The notes under the pieces are model-generated. The model ran no database searches, was not told the DNA's origin, and saw only the letters and a program-made list of their open reading frames with translations. The translations under genes and the position numbers were made by a program. A stretch of 64,000 nt of DNA, taken from Rhizobium sp. Root1334. Lineage in GTDB: Bacteria; Pseudomonadota; Alphaproteobacteria; Rhizobiales; Rhizobiaceae. Location: the NCBI RefSeq assembly GCF_001426665.1, contig NZ_LMEY01000031.1, positions 83,941 to 147,940 of the forward strand, given 5' to 3'. Within the stretch, counting starts at the first letter, position 1. The number at the start of each line of letters is the position of its first letter. Positions 17,037 to 25,283 of this stretch are shown here, in pieces.

Positions 17037-18519
17037 GAACGGAGCCTTTCCTGACTTCTGCTCGCGGAGAGAAGATCGCCCGGCTAGGATCGACATCGTA
17101 GTCGGCCTCGAAATCCGCAGCATCCATGGAGATCTGCGCGACCGAATCGAGAATGAACTGCACCTTGTCGTCTGGCAGCAGAACGCTGAAGTTCAGCCGA
17201 ATGAACCCCGGCTTTTCGATTTCATCACCGGACAGGATGGCCTGACGGATAGTCTCGGACTGTTCGTAGTCGATCGACAGCAGCCGATGCACGTAAGGGC
17301 CGGCACAGGCACAGCCGCCGCGGGCCTGGATGCCGAACCGGTCGCTCAGCATGCGGGTCACCAGTTGCTGGTGGACATGGCCCCCCTTGCTGTTCTTCAC
17401 ACGGAAGGAAAAGATCGGCAGCCGATCCGGCTCCACGAGACCGAGAATTTCCAGTTGCGGCAGGCCTTTCCAGGCATCGAACGCGCGCTGCGCCAGTTCG
17501 CGGTTGCGCGCGGTCATGGCTTCGGCACCGATTGCCTCCTTGACGATGAAGGCAAGTGCTGCACGGATATCGCCGACGACATTCGGCGTGCCTGCCTCTT
17601 CGCGGGATTCAACGCTGTCGGAATAATCATGCGTCTGTGGCGAGACGAACTTGACCGTTCCACCGCCCGGCCACGAGGGTTTGTCAGTTGCCAGGCTGTC
17701 GCGGCGAAGGATCAGGATGCCCGAGGCACCTGGGCCGCCGATGAACTTGTGCGGCGAGACCACGATCGCATCGATCTCGGCGCCGGGTGCCGGCGTCATG
17801 GAAATCGGCAGGTAGGGACCGGCGCCGGCATAGTCCCAGATCATCCTGGCACCCGCGGCCTTGACCATCGCAGTGATCGCCGCGACATCACTGATGATGC
17901 CAGTGATGTTGGAGGCCGCAGACAGGCTGCAGATGGTCAGATCCGCGCCAGTGTCCTCAAGTGCAGCCTTTAGAAGCGACAGATCAGGACCGCCCTGCGG
18001 ATGCTCGGCGATTTCGATGATCTCCGCGCCGCTTTCGCGCCAGGGCAGGATGTTTGAGTGGTGTTCGTAAGGGCCGATAATGACGCGGGCATGTTTGCCA
18101 GCCGCAACCATCGCGGTGACACCGAACAGTTTGACTAGGCGGTTGATACCCGCGGTCGCGCCGGAGCCGGTAAAGATCACCGCATGCTGGTCCGTCGAAC
18201 CACAGAGTTCACCGATCAGTGCGCGTGCTTGCCGACGCATACGGGTCATGAAGCCACCGCAATAGGACGCTTCCGTATGGCTATTGGCGTAATAGGGGAG
18301 CACTTCCTCAAGCACGAAGCTCTCGATCTGGTGAAGCGCTCGACCCGATGCGACATAGTCGGCATAGACCAGCGGCTTGTCACCATAAGGCCCGCAAACC
18401 CTCGCCTTCGCGCCAACGAGACCATCGCGCAACTCGGCAATAACGTCCGCAACATTCAGGCTTTGACGAAACCTCGTCAGAGGAGAGCTCTGTTTCGGCA
18501 CGGGTTGAGCAAGGTCCAC
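17023..18519 (-). CDS. Class V aminotransferase-fold PLP enzyme, cysteine desulfurase-like
   Basis: 498 residues from a GTG with AGGAG upstream. The fold type I PLP lysine lies in VVSPHKFIGGPGASG. The N-terminal part has VYADYVASGRALHQIE and YYANSHTEASYCGG, and the C-terminal GIQARGGCACAGPYVH loop holds closely spaced Cys residues where SufS-type desulfurases carry the persulfide-forming cysteine. It is longer than ordinary desulfurases (about 400). Its coupling to a persulfide dioxygenase and TauE exporter supports a sulfur-releasing activity on cysteine or a related thiol. Transcribed divergently from an Lrp/AsnC regulator; 99 bases separate the starts. Confidence 0.82.
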   Translation of the reverse strand: MDLAQPVPKQSSPLTRFRQSLNVADVIAELRDGLVGAKARVCGPYGDKPLVYADYVASGRALHQIESFVLEEVLPYYANSHTEASYCGGFMTRMRRQARALIGELCGSTDQHAVIFTGSGATAGINRLVKLFGVTAMVAAGKHARVIIGPYEHHSNILPWRESGAEIIEIAEHPQGGPDLSLLKAALEDTGADLTICSLSAASNITGIISDVAAITAMVKAAGARMIWDYAGAGPYLPISMTPAPGAEIDAIVVSPHKFIGGPGASGILILRRDSLATDKPSWPGGGTVKFVSPQTHDYSDSVESREEAGTPNVVGDIRAALAFIVKEAIGAEAMTARNRELAQRAFDAWKGLPQLEILGLVEPDRLPIFSFRVKNSKGGHVHQQLVTRMLSDRFGIQARGGCACAGPYVHRLLSIDYEQSETIRQAILSGDEIEKPGFIRLNFSVLLPDDKVQFILDSVAQISMDAADFEADYDVDPSRAIFSPRAEVRKGSVHAAA

Positions 18520-18582
18520 GGTGATCTCCTGACATCAATCTATTGACGCAGATCGTATCCTGCTCCACGATCAAATAAGTCA

Positions 18583-18601
18583 CCTATTTTTTGCCTATTT
18601 T
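18583..18601. promoter_or_regulatory. Tandem CCTATTTT repeats in the divergent promoter region
   Basis: CCTATTTT occurs at 18583-18590 and 18594-18601, 11 bases apart (one helical turn), in the 99-base gap between the desulfurase-like gene and the Lrp-type regulator. Helically phased AT-rich repeats are plausible Lrp-family binding sites. Functional assignment is inference. Confidence 0.35.
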
Positions 18602-18618
18602 ACGAGAGAACGTGTCAT

Positions 18619-19101
18619 ATGAGCGGTGAATCATTCAAAATAGATGATTTTGATATGAAGATTTTGTCCGCCATGCAAAGCAATGCCAGCCTGTCGCAGC
18701 GTGACCTCGCCGACAAGGTCGGTATGTCCCAAAATGCGTGCTGGCGCCGCCTGCAGCGCCTTCACGCATCCGGTCTCATCCGCGGCACGCATAGTGAGAT
18801 CGATCTGAAGGCTCTCGGGCTCGACCTGACCGTTTTTGTGATGATCCGCACCCGCCACCATTCAAAGGAATGGATCGATGGTTTTCGCGCCCATGTGGAA
18901 CGCCTGCCTGAGGTGATCGACTTCTACCGGATCGGCGGTGACTGGGACTACCTGATCAAGGTCGTGACCCGCGGCATGTCGGGATATGACGCTTTTTACC
19001 AGAAACTCATCACGAACTTCGATCTTGCCACTGTCACCGGCTTCTTTTCGATGGAAGCGATCATCAACAATCGCCCGGCCGATTTAAGCCGACTTCGTTA
19101 A
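18619..19101 (+). CDS. Lrp/AsnC family transcriptional regulator
   Basis: 160 residues. The N-terminal HTH is at residues about 5-60 (FDMKILSAMQSNASLSQRDLADKVGMSQNACWRRLQRLHASGLI), the standard Lrp signature. The C-terminal RAM/effector domain includes the turn FYRIGGDWDYLIKVVTRGMSGYDAFYQKL. It is divergent from the desulfurase/persulfide dioxygenase/exporter operon. Lrp-type regulators of this arrangement often respond to an amino acid, and some (DecR-like) control cysteine detoxification, so cysteine is a reasonable effector to test. The family is certain, the effector is inferred. Confidence 0.92.
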   Translation: MSGESFKIDDFDMKILSAMQSNASLSQRDLADKVGMSQNACWRRLQRLHASGLIRGTHSEIDLKALGLDLTVFVMIRTRHHSKEWIDGFRAHVERLPEVIDFYRIGGDWDYLIKVVTRGMSGYDAFYQKLITNFDLATVTGFFSMEAIINNRPADLSRLR

Positions 19102-19547
19102 AGGTTGGCGCTGCCTTAACTTGTCGCAATTCGCGGTGAGGATTTACATCCGCGTTTCAGGCAGCGATCGGCCATAAATCCCCGGGAATCAAGCCGATTC
19201 CGAGCAGAAACCTTCTGCAATCGACCGCCCGTTGTCAGCGACAAACTCCCTCTGCTCTTCGGGGAAGACTCTCGCTCAATTCACAAATTTCCGAAACATT
19301 CGCAGATGTGACCCGCCGAAATGTTATCTCTGCATTGCCTACGGAGATCCATATTAAAATTTCCTAAAATGTTGATAACGCTGGCAATTTCGTCTCTCTA
19401 TCAAATGCTCGGATGGCTCGTATGTTCGCCACGTATGCACCTGCCTCTCACGTAGATCTCAAAATAAAAACGATTTTATTCTTGTTGAAAACGTTTTTAT
19501 TGCCTGATACGAGTCCCGTCATCAGGTCGGCGAGCTGGGAGGCATGC
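19102..19547. other. 446-base intergenic region upstream of the LacI regulator
   Basis: No gene recognised. The last 150 bases are AT-rich compared with the neighbouring genes and contain the operator-like sites described separately. The rest shows no coding signature on either strand. Confidence 0.5.
19466..19497. promoter_or_regulatory. Two LacI-type operator candidates upstream of the LacI gene
   Basis: AAAACGTTTT (19488-19497) is a perfect palindrome with the central CG typical of LacI/GalR-family operators. AAAAACGATTTTA (19466-19478) is a similar imperfect site. The central CG pairs are 21 bases apart, about two helical turns, 50-80 bases before the ATG at 19548. This suggests cooperative autoregulation by the LacI protein; inference from sequence only. 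Confidence 0.45.
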
Positions 19548-20609
19548 ATGGCAGAAACTGAATCAGCGCGCCGTACACCGCCGACCATCAAGACGCTGGC
19601 CGATCTCACCGGCTATTCCATCGCCACCATTTCCAAAGCACTCAGGGACTCGCCCGTCGTTGCTCAGGCAACCAAGGATGCGATCTTCAAGGCGGCACAG
19701 GAGGTCGGCTATCAGGCCAATGCCCGCGGCATGGCGCTTCGAACCGGCAAGACCTATCAGGCGGCGGTGCTGATGCCGGTGACCGCGGTGCGCGAGTATG
19801 AATGGGACGGTGTCGAATACACCCAGATCCTCAGCGGCATCAGCCAGGCGCTGGAAGGGTCCGACTATCGCATCTCCGTTCATGTCATCCGTGACACCCA
19901 GGATGGCTGCGACATGGCGCGCCGGATCATGGATCAGGGCCTTGCCGATGGTATCATCTTTTCCGGTATCCTCGCCGACGATCCGCGCATCGATCTTCTG
20001 GTCGAAAGCGGCTTTCCCTTCGTGTCGCTCGGCCGCTGCCGCAAGCCGCTCACCTACGCGCATGTCGATATCGACAATGAATGGGCAGCCTTTGCCGCCA
20101 CGGAACGGCTGATTGCCGGCGGTCATCACCGCATCGCGCTGATCAACCCTCAGCGCCCCCTCTCCTACGCGATGGACAGGATCGACGGTTTTTCCCGCGC
20201 ATTTGCGCAAGCCCGGCTTCAGACACCGGCGGACCTGATCGCCGAAGGGGACCTGTCGACCCGCTTTGGCCGCGAAAGTGCGCTTGACCTGCTGCAGCGG
20301 CCGGAACCGCCGACAGCCTTCATCTGCATCAACGAATCCACGACGCTTGGCGTACTCTCGGGGCTTGGCAGCCTCGGGTTACAGGCGGGCACCGATATCG
20401 ACGTCATCGCTTACGACGATATCAATGTCAGCGCCTATTTCACGCCGCCGATCACGACCTTTTACCAACCCATCGAAGTCCTCGGCAGGACGCTCGGAGA
20501 ATTCCTGTTGCAGCGGATGGCGGGAGGAGATCCGCAGACGCTGAAACAGGTTTTCAGGCCAACCCTGATCGAAAGGCAACCCGACAATCTCGGCGCGCGC
20601 CCGGCCTGA
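19548..20609 (+). CDS. LacI family transcriptional regulator
   Basis: 353 residues from the ATG at 19548, preceded by GGGAGG; the frame extends upstream but without family similarity. The HTH is near the N-terminus (PTIKTLADLTGYSIATISKALRD, then VGYQANARG, the hinge region). Residues about 65-345 form a periplasmic-binding-protein-like sensor (AVLMPV, DGIIFSGIL, PFVSLGR, DIDNEWAAFAATE, and FICINESTTLGVL, VIAYDD). It leads a same-strand set of binding protein, permease, GH1 glycosidase and SDR, and most likely represses them until a sugar or glycoside is present. This supports a carbohydrate-containing substrate. Confidence 0.93.
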   Translation: MAETESARRTPPTIKTLADLTGYSIATISKALRDSPVVAQATKDAIFKAAQEVGYQANARGMALRTGKTYQAAVLMPVTAVREYEWDGVEYTQILSGISQALEGSDYRISVHVIRDTQDGCDMARRIMDQGLADGIIFSGILADDPRIDLLVESGFPFVSLGRCRKPLTYAHVDIDNEWAAFAATERLIAGGHHRIALINPQRPLSYAMDRIDGFSRAFAQARLQTPADLIAEGDLSTRFGRESALDLLQRPEPPTAFICINESTTLGVLSGLGSLGLQAGTDIDVIAYDDINVSAYFTPPITTFYQPIEVLGRTLGEFLLQRMAGGDPQTLKQVFRPTLIERQPDNLGARPA

Positions 20610-20638
20610 CACCCATTCACAAACGGAGGAGAACGAAC

Positions 20639-21385
20639 GTGAAGACATATCTGATTGCCCTTGCCATGGCAGCACTTGCGGCCGGCGTTTCGCATGCAGC
20701 CGATCTCGGCGGCAAGCTTCTGAAGGTCGGTTCCGACACAACCTCGCCGCCGATGGAAAGCATCGATCCGGCCAGCGGCCAGATCGTCGGCTTCGACGTC
20801 GATGTGGTCAATGCCATCTGCGCCAAGATCAACTGCCAGGCCGAGTTCGTCACCACCGGCTGGGACGGCATCTTCGCGGCACTCGATCAGGGCAGCTTCG
20901 ATCTCGTCGCCTCCGGCGTTTCGATCACCGACGAACGCAAGAAGGCGATGGACTTTTCCGACCCCTATATCGTCAACAGTCAGGCCGTGCTGATGCGCGT
21001 CGCCGACCAAGGAATTTCACTGGATGACTTCAAGTCGCAGGGCAAGAAGCTCTCGGCGCAGGCCAATACGACAGACGCACAGGTTGCCGAAGGCATCGTG
21101 GGCAAGGAAAACGTCGCCGCATACGATAGCTTCTCAGCCTCCGTCATCGCCCTGAAGAACAAGGATGTCGACGGCGTCGTCATCAATGGCGCCAACGCTG
21201 CGGCCTATGAGCGCGAGTTTGCCGGCGAACTTGTCGTCGCCATCAAGGATCTGCAGTCCGACCCGCTCGGCCTCGTCTTCCGCAAGGACGACGCCAACAT
21301 CGCCGCCTTTAATGAAGGCCTGAAGGCGATCAAGGACGACGGCACGCTCGATCAGCTGATCGGCAAATACTGGGGCCTCAAGTAA
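20639..21385 (+). CDS. Amino-acid-type ABC substrate-binding protein (family 3)
   Basis: 248 residues from a GTG preceded by GGAGGAGAA. A signal peptide is visible (MKTYLIALAMAALAAGVSHA). The mature part has the family 3 pattern: KVGSDTTSPPMESIDPASGQ, VGFDVDVVNAICAKI, GWDGIFAALDQGSFDLVASGVSIT, ERKKAMDFSDPYI, and the final helix LDQLIGKYWGLK. Such proteins usually bind polar amino acids or opines. Here the partner genes are a permease, a beta-glucosidase and an SDR under a LacI regulator, so the ligand may be a glycosylated amino compound; that is inference. Confidence 0.9.
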   Translation: MKTYLIALAMAALAAGVSHAADLGGKLLKVGSDTTSPPMESIDPASGQIVGFDVDVVNAICAKINCQAEFVTTGWDGIFAALDQGSFDLVASGVSITDERKKAMDFSDPYIVNSQAVLMRVADQGISLDDFKSQGKKLSAQANTTDAQVAEGIVGKENVAAYDSFSASVIALKNKDVDGVVINGANAAAYEREFAGELVVAIKDLQSDPLGLVFRKDDANIAAFNEGLKAIKDDGTLDQLIGKYWGLK

Positions 21386-21395
21386 GCCCGGCGAA

Positions 21396-21417
21396 CCCGG
21401 AGCGTTCGCGCTCCGGG
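21396..21417 (+). repeat. Perfect intercistronic hairpin with TTCG loop
   Basis: CCCGGAGCG (21396-21404) and CGCTCCGGG (21409-21417) pair perfectly around a TTCG tetraloop, an exceptionally stable RNA hairpin. It lies 10 bases after the binding-protein stop and 46 before the permease start. No T-run follows, so it is more likely an mRNA stabiliser or partial attenuator that raises binding-protein expression over permease than a full terminator. Confidence 0.6.
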
Positions 21418-21462
21418 AACCGCTCTCCAAAATGTTTCCGAACCACTCCTGCGGAGGAATGA

Positions 21463-23112
21463 ATGTCATTCCTGAAACGCGTGCGGCCCAGCAATCTCAT
21501 CATCCTGACCGCGCTACCCTTCATCATCTACCTGTTCACGTCCTCGGCAGATTATCAGCGCTCGCTGCGCGCCATCCTTGGCGTCGAGAATGGTTCGTCC
21601 GCCTTCGTGCCCGGTTTCCTGGCGTTGGCGATCGCCTTTTCGTCCGGCATTGCCCTGCTTGCCTTCTCGCGCGCCAAGTCAAACCGGCAGCAGCTGGCGC
21701 TCGGCTGCGCCGCGCTTAATCTGATGGCGGCGGCAACAATTCTTGCCAGCGGCGCCATTCATCCGTTTGCCGCTTCGGTCGTTGCCAATGGCGTGGATTC
21801 CTTTACCTCGACACTCGTCGTCAAGGGTGTCACCCCCCGGCAGCTGACCGAGGCCGCCGATCTCACGCTGCGCCAGGTCGAAGCCATCCTCTACCCTGCC
21901 TATTTTATCCTGACGTTGATTGGCCTTGGCCTTTTCATCGCAGCACGGCACAAAGGCCCCGAGAACGGTCTGCGCCGCACCGGACGCTGGATTATCGGCC
22001 TGATCAATGGCGCTGGCGCCGCCGGTCTGTTCTTCTTCGCCCATATTGCCTTTGCCGCCGGGGTCGCCACGACCATTCGCGCCGCCGTTGCCGCCTATCT
22101 TCTCGCAGCACTGATGGGCTTGGTCTGGGTTGGACTGCTGCAACTGCATTACAAGAAGCGGACGGGCCAGCTGTTCACGGCCGCAACGCTGCTTCTGGCA
22201 CTGGCAGCCACCTGGTTCCTCACCCAGCCGCGCGACAGCTTCGTGCTGACCGGGACACTGACCGGCAAGGTCGCTATCGTCAGCAATACCCCGTCATCGC
22301 TGATCGGCGCCGTTCGCTATGGCCAGTATCCGGGCGGACCGGCGACCGAAACGCCGGTGAGAACCTTCCTCGGCCCCACCGAAGCGATCGCCGCGCTCGC
22401 AAAGAAAGAAGATGTCAGCGCGGCCCTTCTACCAGCTGCCTCAGTCCCAGCCGGCTCGCCCGTGCTCTGGCAGACGGAAACGCTGAACGACCGTGACCGC
22501 TCGACGGGCATCACTATCGCCGTGCTGGCGATCATTCTCGGCCTGCTCACCTTCGGCGGTTTTCTGCACAGAAGGCATCCATTGGCAATCGGCTCGGAAT
22601 TCATCGTCGATACCATTCGCGGCATCCCGATGCTGGTGATCGTGCTCTATGTCGGCCTGCCGCTCAGTGGTGCGCTGAAGGATGCGACGCAGGGTGTCGT
22701 CGATCCGCCGAACCTCGTGCGCGGTATCGTCGCCATGGCGGTCGCCTATTCCGCCTATCTTGCCGAAATCTTCCGCTCCGGCATCAACGCCATTCCCGCA
22801 GGCCAGGTGGAGGCCGCGTATAGTATCGGCCTTACCCGCTGGCAGGCGGCCCGTCTCGTCGTCCTGCCGCAGGCGTTCCGGATCATCATCCCGCCGCTCG
22901 GCAACGAGCTGATCGCCATTCTCAAGGACACCTCGCTCCTGTCCATCCTGTCGATCCGCGATATCACCCAGCGCATGCGCGAGTTCCAGTCGGCAAGTTT
23001 CCTGCCGTTTGCTCCCTACAACTCGGCTGCCATCTTCTACATCGTCCTGACGCTTGCCGCGGCAAGCCTCGTCAACACCATCGAGAGAAAATATGACGTC
23101 AAACATCGCTAA
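21463..23112 (+). CDS. Amino-acid-type ABC permease with long extra N-terminal membrane region
   Basis: 549 residues, about twice the usual 220-250 of HisM/GlnP-type permeases. The C-terminal 210 residues are a normal permease domain with FIVDTIRGIPMLVIVLYVGLP and the ATPase-contacting EAA loop (EAAYSIGLTRWQAARLVVLPQAFR). The N-terminal 330 residues add at least five hydrophobic segments (for example LALAIAFSSGIALLAFS) and an extracytoplasmic stretch (KVAIVSNTPSSLIGAV, TFLGPTEAIAALAK). No ATPase gene is in this operon, so one must come from elsewhere; a GlnQ-type gene is encoded at 26.3 kb. The stop overlaps the GH1 start by 20 bases. Confidence 0.85.
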   Translation: MSFLKRVRPSNLIILTALPFIIYLFTSSADYQRSLRAILGVENGSSAFVPGFLALAIAFSSGIALLAFSRAKSNRQQLALGCAALNLMAAATILASGAIHPFAASVVANGVDSFTSTLVVKGVTPRQLTEAADLTLRQVEAILYPAYFILTLIGLGLFIAARHKGPENGLRRTGRWIIGLINGAGAAGLFFFAHIAFAAGVATTIRAAVAAYLLAALMGLVWVGLLQLHYKKRTGQLFTAATLLLALAATWFLTQPRDSFVLTGTLTGKVAIVSNTPSSLIGAVRYGQYPGGPATETPVRTFLGPTEAIAALAKKEDVSAALLPAASVPAGSPVLWQTETLNDRDRSTGITIAVLAIILGLLTFGGFLHRRHPLAIGSEFIVDTIRGIPMLVIVLYVGLPLSGALKDATQGVVDPPNLVRGIVAMAVAYSAYLAEIFRSGINAIPAGQVEAAYSIGLTRWQAARLVVLPQAFRIIIPPLGNELIAILKDTSLLSILSIRDITQRMREFQSASFLPFAPYNSAAIFYIVLTLAAASLVNTIERKYDVKHR

Positions 23113-24508
23113 TGACCGCAAGATTCTTGAAGCACACGCAGCAGGTCTCGTACTGCCGCAGGGCTTCGTCTTCGGCGCCGCCACCTCCGCCTACCAGATC
23201 GAGGGCGCGCCTTTTGAAGACGGCAAGGGCGAAAGCATCTGGGACCGCTTCTGCAAGGTGCCTGGCGTCATCGTCGACGCGTCCAGCGGCGATGTCGCCT
23301 GCGATCACTACCATCGCTGGGGCGATGACATCGCTGTCCTGAAAGCCATGGGGCTTGGCGCCTACCGGTTTTCCTTTGCCTGGGCACGGCTGATCCCGGA
23401 CGGCTCCGGCGCCGTCAACCAGAAGGGCATTGCTTTCTATGACCGGCTGATCGACGATCTGCTCGCCGCCGGGATCGAGCCCTATGCGACGCTCTATCAC
23501 TGGGATCTGCCGCAGGCGCTGCAGGATCGCGGCGGCTGGTACAATCGCGAAACAACTGAGCATTTCGCCGATTATGCCGCCGTCGCCACCCGCGCCTTCG
23601 GCGACCGCGTCAAGAAATGGACGACGCTCAACGAGCCCTGGACATTCTGCTGGTCGGGTCATGCCAGCGGTGAGGATGCGCCCGGTCTTTTCGACGGCAC
23701 CAAGGGCGGCGTCACCGCCAGCCATCATGCTCTGCTCGCCCATGGCCGCGCAGTGCCCGTCATTCGTTCAGAAGTTCCGGACGCCGCGGTCGGCATCGTT
23801 TTCGATCTCAACGTGACGGAGCCCGCAACCGGCGATCCGCGCGATGTCGCTGCAGCCAGACGCTTCGACGGCGCCCAGAACCGCTGGTTCCTCGATGCGG
23901 TGTTCAAGGGCAGCTATCCGCAGGACATGCTCGACCTCTATGGCGATCTGCTGCCCCCGATCCATGCGGACGACAATGCCATCATTGCCGCCCCGGTCGA
24001 TTATCTCGGCGTCAATATCTACCGCAGGTCCGTCATGGCCGAAGGCACGGAGCTGGCCCCGCTGAATTTCCAGCGCGTACAGCCGGAAGGCACCTATTCC
24101 GCGGTGAACTACGAAATCTGGCCGCGCTGCATCTACGATGTGCTGCACTATGTGCATGAGAATTACGGACCGAAGGAAATCTACATTTCGGAAAACGGCG
24201 TTGCCACCGCACCGGAAACCGTATCCGCTGACGGCCATGTCTGGGACGACATTCGCGCCGCCTATTATGTCGACCATCTCGATTATGTCGCCAAGGCCGC
24301 CAGCGAAGGCGTGCCGGTCAAGGGGTACTTCGCCTGGACGCTGACCGACAATTTCGAATGGGCCTATGGCTACACGACGCCGTTCGGCATCACCCATGTT
24401 GATTTCGATACGCAGGTAAGGACGATCAAATATTCAGGCGAAATCTACGGCCGGATCGCAGCACAGAGCCATTCGGAATCGGCAAGGAGCGCTGGTAGTG
24501 GCCGCTGA
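23093..24508 (+). CDS. GH1 family beta-glucosidase
   Basis: 471 residues from the ATG at 23093, inside the end of the permease gene. The GH1 N-terminal signature is FVFGAATSAYQIEGA. The acid/base Glu is in TLNEPWTFCW and the nucleophile Glu in EIYISENGVAT; the late WTLTDNFEWAYGY motif lines the sugar pocket. There is no signal peptide, so hydrolysis is cytoplasmic after import, giving glucose and an aglycone. The length is typical of the family. Its placement between an amino-acid-type permease and an SDR suggests the imported glycoside has an amino or polar aglycone, which the SDR might then reduce or oxidise. Confidence 0.94.
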   Translation: MTSNIANDRKILEAHAAGLVLPQGFVFGAATSAYQIEGAPFEDGKGESIWDRFCKVPGVIVDASSGDVACDHYHRWGDDIAVLKAMGLGAYRFSFAWARLIPDGSGAVNQKGIAFYDRLIDDLLAAGIEPYATLYHWDLPQALQDRGGWYNRETTEHFADYAAVATRAFGDRVKKWTTLNEPWTFCWSGHASGEDAPGLFDGTKGGVTASHHALLAHGRAVPVIRSEVPDAAVGIVFDLNVTEPATGDPRDVAAARRFDGAQNRWFLDAVFKGSYPQDMLDLYGDLLPPIHADDNAIIAAPVDYLGVNIYRRSVMAEGTELAPLNFQRVQPEGTYSAVNYEIWPRCIYDVLHYVHENYGPKEIYISENGVATAPETVSADGHVWDDIRAAYYVDHLDYVAKAASEGVPVKGYFAWTLTDNFEWAYGYTTPFGITHVDFDTQVRTIKYSGEIYGRIAAQSHSESARSAGSGR

Positions 24509-25190
24509 AGGCATTCAGTCAACGGTGTTGATTACAGGTGCCAAGCGCGGCCTCGGCCGCGTGATGGCACAGCAATATGCAGCGGCCGGTTGGCGTGTGA
24601 TCGCTTGCTGCCGCGCCATGACACCGGCGGCCGAAGACGGCATCGTGCCGGAGACGCTCGACGTGGCCGACCCGGCATCCATTCTCGATCTGGCGCGCCG
24701 CCTGGATGGTATGCCGATCGACGTGCTGATCAACAATGCCGGCATCCGTGGCGATACCGGCGGACTTCAATCGCTGGAGCCTGACGATTTCCTGGAGGTC
24801 ATGCGCATCAACACAATCGGGCCCCTGCTCGTGACACGCGCGCTTTTGCCGAACCTGCTGTCCGGCAAACGAAAAATTGTTGCCAATATCAGCAGCCGTG
24901 CCGGCTCGATCGCCGAGGGCACGCTGGATGACGACGATGGTGATTATGCATATCGCTGCTCAAAGGCGAGCCTAAACATGGCAACCGTCAAACTCGCTCA
25001 GGACCTGCGTGCCGACGGCATCACAGTTGTGTCGCTGCATCCGGGATGGGTGAAAACCGACATGGGCGGCGATGACGCCGTCGTGCCCGTCGCAGATAGC
25101 GCTACGGGATTGCGCCGTATCATCGATGGAGCCACGCTGGCGGACAGTGCCGGCTTCCGCGCCTTCGATGGACAAGCCGTTTCCTGGTGA
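24498..25190 (+). CDS. SDR family NAD(P)-dependent oxidoreductase
   Basis: 230 residues from a GTG overlapping the GH1 stop by 11 bases. The Rossmann motif TGAKRGLG is at residues about 13-20, NNAG is in DVLINNAGIRG, and the catalytic YxxxK is YRCSK in DYAYRCSKASLNM, with the preceding Ser in ISSRAGS. The post-catalytic LHPGWVKTDMGG is typical of classical SDRs. It is the last gene of the LacI-controlled operon and may act on the glucosidase product. A hairpin follows 6 bases after the stop. Confidence 0.9.
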   Translation: MAAEGIQSTVLITGAKRGLGRVMAQQYAAAGWRVIACCRAMTPAAEDGIVPETLDVADPASILDLARRLDGMPIDVLINNAGIRGDTGGLQSLEPDDFLEVMRINTIGPLLVTRALLPNLLSGKRKIVANISSRAGSIAEGTLDDDDGDYAYRCSKASLNMATVKLAQDLRADGITVVSLHPGWVKTDMGGDDAVVPVADSATGLRRIIDGATLADSAGFRAFDGQAVSW

Positions 25191-25196
25191 GGATTA

Positions 25197-25221
25197 GGCT
25201 GGCCGGAAGCCCCGGTCAGCC
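25197..25221 (+). terminator. Candidate terminator hairpin after the SDR gene
   Basis: GGCTGGCCGG (25197-25206) pairs with CCGGTCAGCC (25212-25221) with one G-T pair and a 5-base loop. It follows the SDR stop and overlaps the end of a minus-strand MalK-like fragment. No T-run is present, so efficiency is uncertain. Confidence 0.5.
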
Positions 25222-25283
25222 TAGCGCCAATCCTGTCTGCGCGTCGAACAAATAAAGCGCATCCTCGTCAAAGCTGAAGAGCA
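25216..25283 (-). pseudogene. C-terminal scrap of a MalK/UgpC-type sugar ABC ATPase
   Basis: The minus strand reads LFSFDEDALYLFDAQTGLAL then stops. This is the typical last 20 residues of MalK-type ATPases, where xFDPxxLHLFDxxTGxRL ends the regulatory OB fold. Nothing upstream resembles the rest of the protein, so only the tail survives. Bases 25284-25571 hold no recognisable gene. The scrap shows that a sugar ABC operon once lay here. Confidence 0.6.

Noticed and set aside
17017..17973. Plus-strand frame of 318 codons opposite the desulfurase-like gene
   Set aside because: Antisense shadow of a well supported enzyme gene; its translation has no domain.
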